Origin: Porpolomopsis calyptriformis
Lineage: Eukaryota > Basidiomycota > Agaricomycetes > Agaricales > Hygrophoraceae
Assembly (NCBI GenBank): GCA_951640195.1
Contig: OX621163.1
Location: forward strand, 2,046,001 to 2,110,000
Direction: 5' to 3'
DNA: 64,000 nt
In this document: positions 35,245 to 45,317 of the stretch, one piece after another
How positions within the stretch are numbered: position 1 is the first letter of the stretch
How the letters are laid out: each line of letters begins with the position of its first letter
Program-made: the position numbers and the translations under genes
The notes under the pieces: model-generated
What the model was told of the DNA's origin: nothing
The model's input: only the letters and a program-made list of their open reading frames with translations
The model's database searches: none

Positions 35245-36247
35245 ATGTCTCCGACTGCGCTTTCTGACAGATCCTTGGATGAAACGGCACCAGAGGGCCC
35301 GGCACTTGCCATCGGGTCCCTCTCAACTGCCAAAGACGGCAGATACCAGTCGCTCATCTCTCATTTGGAGGAAACTCGGTCGGTGGAACGACAAATGTTG
35401 GATAGATTGGTGGATGGAGGTGGATGATTCACCATCCTTTCAAACAAGCATTCTGACACCAATACCACAGCTACCGTCTTGACACCTTCCGCGTTCTCCT
35501 CCGTGCACATCACCCTTTCGGCATCAGATTACCAAGCCCTTCTCCCTAATCTTTTTGATTTGCTTTCTCAAATCCTTCGTGGTCTCAAGCCACTCGGCAC
35601 GTTGCATCTCCTCAATCTCTCATCTGGGTTTCAAGCAGATCTCAAGCTTGCCGGCTTTCATGTCCTCTCAAATCTCTCAACCCTTGACACCCTCATCGCC
35701 CAGAAGCCAGCTCACACTCTCGGCGCCTCCTTGTCTCTGAGACCGTCGCTCCCCGCTGACATTGAGCGCAAGTCGTCTAAGAAAGCCATCTGGACACTCA
35801 ATACACCCGTTCGCGCCATCGACGCAGACGCCCTCCTCACACCAGCAGACCGTGCCCGACCTGTGCCTACTTGTGAGCCTATCAACGGCGCGCCCCGGAG
35901 GAAAAAGGCCTGCAAAGGCTGCTCCTGTGGCCTCGCAGAGTTAGAGGAGGAAGAACTGAAAGGAAGCAATGTGGTCATTCTAGACGGGTCTGAGAACGGC
36001 AAGGCTGTTGAGATCCCACAAGGGGAACGAGAGCGGTTACTGAACGCAGCAAAGGCCACACCCAAGGCGACGAGCAGCTGTGGAAGCTGTTTTCTCGGCG
36101 ATGCTTTTAGATGTGCTAGCTGCCCATACCTCGGTATCGAGTCCGATTCTCTCTCTCGATTCACAAACTTACCGTCATCCTATAGGTTTACCAGCCTTTC
36201 AGCCAGGAGAGAAAGTGGAGATTGCCCCTGAGATGGATGACATCTAA
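35245..36247 (+). CDS. DRE2: Dre2/anamorsin, cytosolic Fe-S assembly electron carrier
   Basis: Dre2 receives electrons from the diflavin reductase Tah18 for cytosolic iron-sulphur cluster assembly. Three exons start with [20 protein letters not shown]. The intron near 35421-35470 joins LVDGA to [10 protein letters not shown], and a second one joins SCPYLG to [19 protein letters not shown], ending at TAA 36245-36247. An N-terminal methyltransferase-like domain is followed by the first Fe-S motif, C-x9-C-x2-C-x-C ([19 protein letters not shown]), and the second, CGSC with x7 and CASC ([20 protein letters not shown]). All eight expected cysteines are present. Confidence 0.95.
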
Positions 36248-36410
36248 AACACCGCAATAGCACACGGTTGTCTCGATCTAACTTGATACGCTTGTCATGC
36301 AGTTGAGAGTGCTCGGCATACATTTGATTCAATGTCTTGGGCGGGAAATTTACCTCGATCACCAGCTACGAGATAAACACGTGTCAACAAATTCTAGTTA
36401 GTTCCACGCC

Positions 36411-37514
36411 ATGACAGAGTTACTTACCGATGCCATGGAAGATGTAGTCGAAGGCGATCTCCCCTCATCTTCCCAAATCTCCCCAGCACCGGAAGAGCCT
36501 ACACACACCTCCGAGACATTATACATCCAAAATCTAAATGAAAAGATCAAAGTCGGAGGTCCTCTACGTTTTTTCAATCTCGTCCTCCATTAGAACTCAT
36601 CCTTTTTGTTATTTAGTCCTAAAAGCGTCACTACGGGGTTTGTTCAAGTCGTACGGTGAGGTTCTGGAGGTGGTGGCGCACAGTAACCTGCGGATGAGGG
36701 GTCAAGCATTCATATCGTTCGAATCAGCTGAAATTGCCGAGAAAGCCATGAAAGAGGTCCGGGGATTCCCCTTGTATTCTAAACCGATGGTATGTATCTG
36801 CATTCCACTATACGGTTGATTCATCTGCCTTCCGTTTCAGCAAATCACTTTTGCTAGAACACGATCCGATGCTGTGGTAAAAAGGCTCGACCCGGAGAAA
36901 TTCACGGAACATAAGTCTCTGAGGGATGAGCGCAAGAGTCTGTTACACTCTTTCCACTCCAATAAGATCATTCTAAAACCTCATGCAGAGGCCACTCGCT
37001 ATTCAAATCCGCTGAAACAAAAATTCCGTGCGAAACGAATGGCGGCTGAGAGTGCGTCCTACATTCCTTCCTTGGTTGTCCCCTACTTACCGTTAACGCA
37101 GTGGACGGCGCGGCAGCCGTTCCAGCGCCGAAGCGACCGAATGTGCAAATGCCAGACGAATATTTACCCCCGAACAAGATTCTGTTCCTTCAAAACCTCC
37201 CGGAAAACGTCACAAAGGATCAGCTTATGGCATTGTTCTCTCAGTTGAGTATCATATTATCACCGTGCTTCGATCGATCTCAATTCTCTATCATGCTTGA
37301 AGGTATCCAAATCTCTACGAAGTTCGTCTTATTCCCATGAAAAAGGACATTGGCTTTGTGGAGTATTTGGACGAAGCAAGTGCAGGTGTGGCAAAGGATG
37401 CGTTGCACAATTACAAGCTGGATGGTGAAAACAAGATAAAGGTAAATCGTCTGCAGACGTTCCCTACCTATGTTAACGATATCCATATTTTAGATCACAT
37501 TCGCAAGGAAATGA
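36411..37514 (+). CDS. MSL1: U1A/U2B-type snRNP protein with two RRMs
   Basis: This protein belongs to the U1A/U2B family that binds a U-snRNA stem loop in the spliceosome. The start MTELLTDAMEDVVEG (36411) is followed by RRM1: ETLYIQNLNEKIKVGVLKAS (joined over an intron with donor gtcctc), then VVAHSNLRMRGQAFISFES and QITFARTRSDAV. A basic linker with KFRAKRMAAE leads to RRM2: NKILFLQNLPENVTKDQLMA, YPNLYEVRLIPMKKDIGFVE and a final exon ITFARK ending at TGA 37512-37514. RNP1 in RRM1 is RGQAFISF, as in U1A/U2B. Fungi usually encode one U2B-like protein (Msl1); a U1A role cannot be excluded. Confidence 0.88.
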
Positions 37515-37692
37515 TGTGTTTTTGCCACGTCAGTCTGTATCATAGATGTACTGTACCTGCTAGTAGTACGTCGCTTCAGATTTCTGCGATGGGATCTTGT
37601 ATCTACTTTTGGTTTCCCACAAAAACTGAGGTTCAACGAAATTTTGTTTCGAACTGTCGAACTGAATTCTCCCCACACTGGGACTGTAATGC
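37515..37692. other. 3' flank of the U2B-like gene
   Basis: Presumed 3' UTR between the stop codon at 37514 and the foldback element. No other feature seen. Confidence 0.35.
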
Positions 37693-37854
37693 ATATAATT
37701 GAATTAAATAGTTAATACTTGATCTAAATGAAAAATGATATTATATTCATTGGCCATCTTTACAGGCCGAAATCACATATTCAACATGTAGTGGCCAATG
37801 AACGTAATGTAAATTTCTTTTAGATCAAGTATTAACTATCTAATTCAATTATAT
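37693..37854. repeat. 162-bp AT-rich foldback element (MITE-like)
   Basis: The two ends are inverted repeats of about 60 bp. The left arm starts atataattgaatta and contains gttaatacttgatctaaa; the right arm ends taattcaattatat and contains tttagatcaagtattaac. Both arms approach the centre with attggcca/tggccaat. The outer 35 bp match with one mismatch, and the inner part is looser. A loop of about 35 bp separates the arms. Flanking TA dinucleotides could be a target duplication. The element lies between convergent genes and has no coding capacity, so it is either a miniature inverted-repeat transposon or a strong hairpin terminator. Confidence 0.8.
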
Positions 37855-37967
37855 ACAACTATACAATATGTGCATTATAAAGTATAGTAGCCTTCATCTC
37901 CCCCATTATCCATCAGTATGTAGAGAAATCAGATGTGGACCGGGAGACACCAGCCATTGTTCGAGCA

Positions 37968-39813
37968 TCACAAAGACCCGTGATGCATTCTGGAAGGCAT
38001 TTGGATGACCGGGTCTGCCTCTGGGCACCAGGAGACAGCCGACGAACTGGCTGTGGAAAGCAGTCCCCTGGGCAGATAGGCACGGCCAACCAGTCCGAGT
38101 CCCGGCGGTCCTGTCGGACGTCGGGACTCGTTCACAGGTTGCCCGTGGAGGCGCGTCCCACCTGGGACGCCCTCTCCGATGACCCAGGGGACGTGGAGCG
38201 CTCTCGCGACTGGGGCGGCCTCTTGGGACGGAGGGGCGAGCGGAGAGCATCCACGTGGATGCGGTCCATTCGGGTTGTCAACCACTGGTGGAGGCCGAGC
38301 GAGGTTGGGAGAGCGATGATTGACTGCCTCCTGTTCCAGCGACGAAGCAAAACGTGGGTTCCTCGGTAATGGCCTGGTTCGGATGCGTTGGTGTGGCTCG
38401 TCCGGACTGGTTGTTGGGGCCGCAGTGCACTTCGAGGCAGAGGAAGTGTCATAAAGGTACCTGATTTCCTCCCCAATCCGAGCGTGCGCCATGCGATGGC
38501 TCTCGCTGGCCTCGAAGAAGGGGCCTGCGGAGTGATAGTAGCTGATATCGAGGATCCAAGAATACCACTCGCAACAGCTCATGTGGATGGTATAGCCCAG
38601 TACCATGTAGGCAGATCGCTCTAGGCTATTTATCAATCGCACTGGCAGACCGGAGAGATGGCACCTAAGGAAGAAGATCAACTACAAATTCCTAGGTGGG
38701 AAGGGCAAAAGCATACCAATGCCTAGAAGGAATAACGAGATCATCTAACCACTTGGTGGCTAATATCGCTCCCAGTACAAACGCGCGGAGCATGATCTCC
38801 TCGATTTCGGGGGGTTCCTCATCCACGAAGTGTCGAGAATCGTAAGTGCCGACGGGGAGTTTAGAGATATACCAAAACGAGATAAATATAGCCGCAGGCT
38901 CCATCTGAATGGTCTTCATGATATGATGAATGCGGTCGGACAGGTCGTCTCGGATATACGAGATATAGTAAGGTAAGTGAAAGCTGTGAACGTGGAATTC
39001 GTAAACGATGCCTAAGGAACGCATTGGTTGGAACACTCACTTTGCAAAACTATCACCGTAAGCGTGGCAGACATGCATAAAGAGATAGTCGGCAGCCCAG
39101 TCAGCAAACGCGGAGCACCTGTTGACGAGTGTTTGCAGGGCTTCGCTACCGTCTCTTGCATGGCCAGAACTCGGAATCATACTCACATGGCTATTTGAGT
39201 ATGATTCTGAGTTCTGGCCATAAAGGTATGGGTGGTTTGAAGGAGAGCCAGTGGTAGGGTGAAGGATATGAGATTGTGTCGTAGCCAAGCGAACAGAATC
39301 GTGAGAGTGGCTCAACCATGCAGGATCTTGTTGGGAAGTGTTGGAGTAACTGTGGCTTGAAAGTTCACGAGTCATGGAGGGGCCATAAGTGGTATCGCTT
39401 GCTCTCGACGCGACGGAGGGTCCAGAAAGGGTGGGTAGATTGCGAGAGAATAGAGATGAAGAGGGTATCGTGATTTCGCGGGCTTCGGTGTATATAGAAA
39501 ACATTGAAGAGTCATTTCTATTGGTGGCACGGAGAGCCGATGGTTCCCCCAGACTTTGAGTAGGGTTATCGGAGAGATTGGAGTGAATTGTCTCGTGAGT
39601 CGGAGGATAATTCTCGCGTGTAGCGAAAGCAGTCGCTGGCCTCCAAGTAGTCGAATCCTCGGCACAGGAGTGTACACGGAAGACCTCACTAGGCGAGGCC
39701 AGCGTAGAAGGGTCTGGTGAGATAAGAAATAATGGCCGGTTGTAGTATCGAGGGTTCTGAGGTTTCTGTGTGCCAGTGGCAGTAGAAGGGGGAGAAACGA
39801 TCACTGCTGGCAT
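37968..39813 (-). CDS. PCL-like cyclin-domain protein 1
   Basis: Three exons start with MPAVIVSPPSTATGTQKPQN at 39813. The long first exon is Ser/Thr/Pro-rich and ends CSAFADWAADYLFMHVCHAY. An intron in phase 2 (AA|C) leads to FHLPYYISYIRDDLSDRIHH, EPAAIFISFWYISKLPV, LRAFVLGAILATKWLDDLVI and SRHW. A second phase-2 intron inside the Trp codon leads to CHLSGLPVRLINSLERSAYM. The block resembles fungal Pho80/PCL cyclins that pair with Pho85-type kinases. It is a diverged paralog of the gene at 53359, with introns at the same two positions. The C-terminal tail is low-complexity, Pro/Arg-rich and GC-rich. The 3' end is simply where the frame closes and is uncertain. Confidence 0.72.
39160..39221. 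repeat. 26-bp inverted repeat inside the cyclin 1 coding exon
   Basis: The arm 39160-39185 (starting atggccagaactc) is repeated as its reverse complement at 39196-39221, with one mismatch and a 10-nt spacer. The structure is fully within coding sequence and would fold into a long hairpin in DNA or RNA. Confidence 0.92.
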
Positions 39814-40280
39814 GATGGGAGAAAACTAGAGAGGAAAACCGAGGGACGCTCTATTTAACCGTTCCGCGCTTGGGACAAATAGTGTGGCATTGGTAAACAA
39901 AGAATTCCATGCGCGAAAATAATCTGGCCAAAGCGAATGCATCAAGGTCGGTGGACGCACTGATCAAAGGACGCTTTGAACGCGTCCGAGCGTTTAAGAC
40001 CGAGATAAAAATGATTACTTAATCTAGCGATCGGTTAATTGCCATAAAAAGCTGTGATAAGCTGTGCGGTACTTCTCCCGATTAGGAAATAGCCAGTCTT
40101 GTCTATCATAGGCCACATCGAAACTGCACTCTTTCAGGATCTGGATATCGTTGATAAATCCAGTTAAAAGTAGAGAATTCGATCAAATTCACCAGCATTG
40201 CCTGAATAATATTATTGACGCAATCAACGTCATCACATCTTAAAAAGCCAGCGTGCTCTTACAGAGCCCAAACGAAGCCA
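39814..40280. other. Upstream region of cyclin 1
   Basis: This gap lies between the cyclin 1 start codon (39813, minus) and the cactin stop (40281, minus). It holds the cyclin promoter and the cactin 3' UTR. An ACGCGT palindrome is at 39980-39985. No gene-like frame is seen. Confidence 0.4.
39980..39985. promoter_or_regulatory. ACGCGT (MCB-type) element upstream of cyclin 1
   Basis: The palindrome lies 167 bp upstream of the start codon of a cyclin-like gene. In yeasts ACGCGT is the MBF site of G1/S genes. About sixteen chance occurrences of a given hexamer are expected in a window of this size, so this is only suggestive. Confidence 0.25.
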
Positions 40281-42742
40281 TCACTTCCGGTAGAACTGCA
40301 GCAAGATCAACAACCGGCCTCTTGATTATAAGACGACCACTCACATTACGCCGGAAATTGAACCACAATGAGAGGCACCCACGATCAAAACTGCTTCGGA
40401 ACCCACTAGAAATTGGAGTATAAATAATTGTCGCGACTAACAAATTTATTCAATCTTACCGTTTGTGCGAAAATTCCCATTCCCGATGAACAATTCTAAA
40501 CGCGATGTCTTCGTAGGGAGGTCCCGCACTGAAGTAAAGGAGAACAGTTTCATCGTTTCCTGGCTCCTTGACAATTTTGTATGTGGGTGCTTTCGATTTG
40601 TCAATGAGATCAGGATAGAAGATATTGAACTGTATGCGTTTAGCGAATATCAAAACGGGAAGAGTTAGAAATGAACCCACCTTGTATCCCTGTACGACCT
40701 TGGGAGGAGGGTTGTCGGTGCTGACAACCTAGTCAACGTCCTGCCATAACACAATCGAATGGGAAAACATACTCATAGTGGGTCTGGTTGTATTTGTTCC
40801 ACTCGTACCCGGTGTGCACACGATTGAAATATCTCGGTTTCCGGGGTCGATACCTGTCCTCCCAGTTATATGTTATCGGGTGAGCAATATTCTCCTCGAG
40901 ATTGAATAGCTCCTCCTCTTCATCCAGATCCCTCTCCGCTTCGGCTCTATACAAAGCTTCAGATGCGAGGTCCGCCCCGCTAGGTACCATTTCGGTGTCC
41001 TCGACTTCCGTTGTTGGCTGAGCAGCCTTTGGCACAAATTGAGAAGCGGCTACCGAACGGCGCAGTTCGAGCTGATGGTTTCGAGAGAATGTCAGAATAG
41101 GCGACTCCCGAAAAGACGCTCACTCACAAGTGCACGTCGGTCTTCCTCCTCCGTAAGAATAGTAACCTGCCTCTCCTCCAAGGTCAGACTAGCAAGGTCA
41201 ACGAGTTGTGGACTCATGGATCTATCGTACGCCTCCATCTCTTCCGCAGGAAGACTTTGCTCGTTAGAGCTAAATTCGACGGTTTCTCCACGGACATTGG
41301 CCGCCCGGTTGCGGGAAGCTGACTTGGCCACCCCGGCCAACAGCTCCTCCTGAGCTTGGATCGCTTCGTCTCTTTGTTTCTTGCGAAGTTGTTCGAGTCT
41401 GTTTCGGACAACGACTTCATGAAGAGCTTTTAATTTGGCCTGCAACCCAATGAATTTATTGTACATAGCGTTTGTTAATATCTTACCTTCGCTTTCCAGA
41501 CCAGCAGTTTTTTCAGAAGAGATTCCCAATAGTCGACATCCACAGGTTCGCCACTTGTTAATTTTGTCTGGATCTGCTTTTGAAGGGCGACAAGATGATC
41601 GAACGATTTGGTAGCAAGCAAAGCGGTGATATCAGCCTCCACTGCCGCAGCAGCAGCAGCACCCATACGCTCGTTTGCTTTGAGGCGATCCAGCTGGTCC
41701 TTGCAGACTACCATCATGTTCTGATTTTGGAATAAGAAAGAAAGTCGGCTTAAAGAGCGAACAAGAGACTTGCCGTCCAAAAGTCGATATTAACTTCGGC
41801 CTGCTCCAGGAGCAGATACCTTTCGATATCCTCATGCAGTTCTTCTACTTGCTCCAATGATAGACTCTGACAAAAAAACCTTGAGAAGCCCATCAAAGCG
41901 ATTATACAACGTGGACTTACCTCAAAGATGTTGTACGGTTCATCCAGGTCAATTTCCAAACCCGCATCGTCGTCGTCGTCTTCATCATCGTAATTAGGAC
42001 TTGCGTATTTGAGGTTCAGAGACAAAAAGTCAATTGCCTTGGCCCTCTTTTCCTTGATTCTGATGGAAGCCCTTCTTCGTTCTTGCTCCAGTTGAAAATC
42101 ACCATCCTTGGCAAGCCATTCTGACATTTGGGCCGACTCAACCAAGCGCTGCATCCTCATTCCCTCTTCTTCTCTCAGGCGTTGTTCCGTCTCTCTCTCT
42201 GAACGCTTCCTATTCAACCGTTCCAATTCCTCCTTTGCCTCCTGGCGTCGGAGAGCATCTCTTCTTTGGGACTCTGCTAAAGAAAGCCCCTGCTTCTTCT
42301 CCTTCTCGTTCTTCTTGTGCCATCGAAATTGCTGGCCAAGGTTGACATCGTGGAATGGGTTGTCGATCGCGCTATAGACAGATAGCTCGGCGACTTGTCT
42401 GGCTTCTTCCTCTTCCCTAGCCTTTATTTTCTCAGCCTTTCTTGCTCTCCGCTCTTCCGACTTGTCCCTTCTGCGCCTGGAAGAATGTTAGCATGTAGGC
42501 AGCATATGTAATAATAAAAATACCAACTTTTTGTCTTTTCTACTTTCATCCCTGCTACGACTTCTGTCTTTTCTTCGACGAGAGGACTCGTTGTTGTCTC
42601 TGCTACGGCTCCGAAGCCGTTGGTGCCTGTCATCGTCACGTTTCGAGGAGGGCCTATCCGACCTATACGGGTCTCCATCCTTGGATCGTCCCCTGCTTTC
42701 GTCGTCGTGCCTTCGCTGTGGCGAGCTTGAACGAGAACGCAT
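40281..42742 (-). CDS. Cactin, spliceosome-associated protein
   Basis: Cactin is a conserved nuclear splicing factor; fission yeast Cay1 also acts in telomere-related splicing. The start MRSRSSSPQRRHDDESRGRS (42742) opens an RS-rich leader. Charged helices follow: NPFHDVNLGQQFRWHKKNEK, then MSEWLAKDGDFQLEQERRR, then INFLSLNLKY-like AIDFLSLNLKYASPNYDDED and the mid domain ELHEDIERYLLLE. The conserved C-terminal cactin domain is complete: HPITYNWEDRYRPRKPRYFN, RVHTGYEWNKYNQTHYEYV, YKFNIFYPDLIDKSKAPTY, LLYFSAGPPYEDIAFRIVHR and EWEFSHKRGFRSSFDRG. A final short exon after an intron (gtgagtgg...ctgcag) gives FNFRRNFYRK and stops at TGA 40281-40283. The start codon is only 33 bp from that of the divergent ClpX gene. 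Confidence 0.95.
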
Positions 42743-42775
42743 GAATCAGTCAAGATTAGGTAATACTGATGCTTG

Positions 42776-45019
42776 ATGGTTTTACGACCACCTCGAATCT
42801 GGTTTCTGGCTCGCACAATCCGGACACAAGCTCGTTATGACCATTTGCCTCGGGAGGACGCACGAGAAACGTCACACTGGAGATCCGCTAGCTTGTCTAC
42901 CCCTCGTCAGGTAATGACGACATACTTGCTACCCATCTCATCAACTCACATCCCCATAGCTTGTGCAGTATCTGGATGAATTCGTAATCGGGCAGGAGAA
43001 CGCGAAGAAAGTGCTTTCTGTAGCGTGCGTGCAGTATATTTATGAACCCATCCATCTTATTCAAAGTTCAAGTGAAGCGTCTTTAACCATTACAACCGCG
43101 TACGAGCCAATCTCTCATCAGCACACGACGGGCAGCCGGAAAACAATTGGGGAGAAGGAAATCCAAGCGAAAGTGCGTGTAAACATTCCCTGCCGCCTTC
43201 CTTGCGTCAACCGTGCACTGTAGCCGGCGTTTCACCTGCCCACATCTACCCCCATCCCTTTCGTGCACCGCAACCTTCATTTCCACTTCGCCGGCAACAG
43301 ATACCCTTGTTTGAGAAAAGCAATGTATTAATCGTGTACGCTTTGAGCTTCCGTTTATCTCTCGGTTTCTGACCGTCTTGCGTCAGCGGTCCAACGGGCT
43401 CTGGTGCGTGACGTTGACCCTTTGGATCGATTGGCATCCACAAATATACTGTAGGCAAGACCTTGCTGGCGCGCACCCTCGCAAGGGTTCTCGATGTTCC
43501 GTTTTCGGCTAGCGATGCCACTTCTTTCACACAGGTACTTTCGTAAAGGCTTTGGTTTTGTGTAGTTGGCTGAAGACTCTCTAGGCTGGGTGTTAGTTTT
43601 CCGATCCCTGGACTCTGTCCAGACATTGACTGATGTCTTAGATGTAGGAGAAGATGTTGAAATGGCAATTCAGCGTCTCGTAGGTCGGCTTCAGTGTTTG
43701 AGCAGTCCCATGTTCACGTGAAACGTAGCTGCAAGCCGCCAATTGGGACCCCTTCCGTGCTAGGTGCGACAATTTGCTATCGCATGCCAATAGGTATAGA
43801 GTGACTGATTCGGGTTTAGCGCGGGTATAGTTTACATTGATGAAGTAGACAAGATCGCCCGCAAGACGGGCGGCGGAGGCGTGGAAGGCTCGCGTGATGT
43901 TGGAGGCGAAGGCGTGCAACAAGCCCTGCTGCGAATGATGGAGGGGTCGGTTGTCACCGTTCAAGCCAAAGGGTCAGGAGCCGTTGAAGGCCCAGGAGTT
44001 CCGGGAGGCGAGGGTCACTCCCGGGCAGGCCAACGGAATCCTGGTTTGAACACTGGTATGTGCCAAGTGGTCAGGTTGCGATATACGAGTCCCAACAGTG
44101 CTGCAGCCAGGCCGGATACATATCACATTGACACTTCTAATGTCTTATTCATTCTCAGTGGAGCATTCGTAGGCTTGGATAGCGTTGTCAGACGACGAGT
44201 TGCCAAGGGGGTCGGTTGTTTTTCTTTTTTCTACGACGAACCTGACGGTGTAAATAGTCGATCGGGTTTACCGCCAATCTTTCCCCGACCGAGGAAGGTA
44301 GCTCTGGTAGTTTCATGCCATTCTTCACGTCAAACAGAAGAATGTCGCCCAACGTACTTGACCTGGTGGAACCAACAGGTAATATATAGTTTGACTTGGG
44401 AGATTCGCTCTTACGGCATGTTTCTTACAAACCAGACCTGGTGAAATACGGGTATGTTATGCGATCCTGTGTCGAGTTTGCGAACATGGAAATGGACATG
44501 GTCTGGCAGGTTTATCCCCGAATTCATATCAAGGTTGCCGAGCATAGCGACGCTGTCGCCACTAACTGTGGCTGACCTCCGTCGGATTCTGACCGAAGTC
44601 AGAGGGTCGCTTATATCGCAATACACGGCGTTATTCGGCTACTCTGGGGTAGAGATCCGCTTTACGAGCTCGGCCCTGGATGAAATCTGCCAAAGGGCGG
44701 CAGAGCGAGGGGGAGGTGCGCGAGGACTGAGAGGGATTATGGTGAGTCTGGCTCCGCAGAAAGGTTGGCGGGTGACAAACGACTGGCAGGAATCATTGCT
44801 ACTGGAGGCGATGTACGAGGTGCCTGGCTCGGTGCGGACGAGAACATTGCTCTGAAAGGGTGTTGCTGACACGAATGACAGAATATCCGACACGTGCTGA
44901 TCAACGAAGAAGTCGCGCGGGGAGAGAAGCGTGCGCTGTACTGGGCCAGAGGCGAAGACGCCGAGTTTTGGGCAGCATGGGCAGAGGAGGAAGAGATGAA
45001 GGAACGAAAGGGATTGTGA
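42776..45019 (+). CDS. MCX1: Mitochondrial ClpX-type AAA+ unfoldase
   Basis: Mcx1/ClpX unfolds matrix proteins and in yeast helps activate ALA synthase by inserting PLP, which is notable because HEM1 lies in this window. The start [20 protein letters not shown] is presequence-like. Exons joined by hand: 42776-42910, 42960-43024, 43078-43172, 43224-43335, 43387-43403, 43455-43534, 43585-43591 and 43642-43679, then more. They give [52 protein letters not shown] (Walker A), [19 protein letters not shown] and [16 protein letters not shown] (Walker B). After [18 protein letters not shown] and RRILTEVRG, sensor-2 region [11 protein letters not shown] appears. The C terminus ends [11 protein letters not shown] at TGA 45017-45019. 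No N-terminal zinc domain is seen, as expected for fungal ClpX. Exons of 7, 16 and 17 nt are striking. Confidence 0.93.
43585..43591 (+). other. 7-nt microexon (GCTGGGT) of the ClpX gene
   Basis: The preceding exon ends ACA CAG before gtactt, and the next begins ATGTAGGAGAAG after cttag. Neither can be joined directly in frame. GCTGGGT, flanked by two 50-nt introns (43535-43584 and 43592-43641), supplies Ala-Gly-T and restores TQAGYVGEDVE, an essentially invariant ClpX motif. Confidence 0.82.
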
Positions 45020-45317
45020 TCGATCGTTTGTTTGTGTATTCTGAGCGTGCCTGCTTTGGAATTTGTTTTAGCGTGTCGTTCACCGTTTGGACCTTGTCGC
45101 TGTCTGTTGAAACCCGTGGCTGCAGACACACAAACACCATCACCTCAACCACCACACTCCTCATCCTTTCTGGTCCAGTTCTCGCCAATGTTCAGCCTTC
45201 CAATACGTGCCAGCATGTTCCGTTCAGTCCTTGGCCCGTGCGAATCATTAGCTTTCTCACGCCCACCCACGAGACCCCCTCCTCTTTCTCAACCAACACC
45301 GACCATCGCCCTGCTCC
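45020..45317. other. Upstream region of the forkhead gene
   Basis: About 300 bp between the ClpX stop and the forkhead start codon, C/T-rich towards the start. Presumed ClpX 3' UTR plus forkhead promoter and 5' UTR. Open frames here are composition-driven. Confidence 0.35.
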
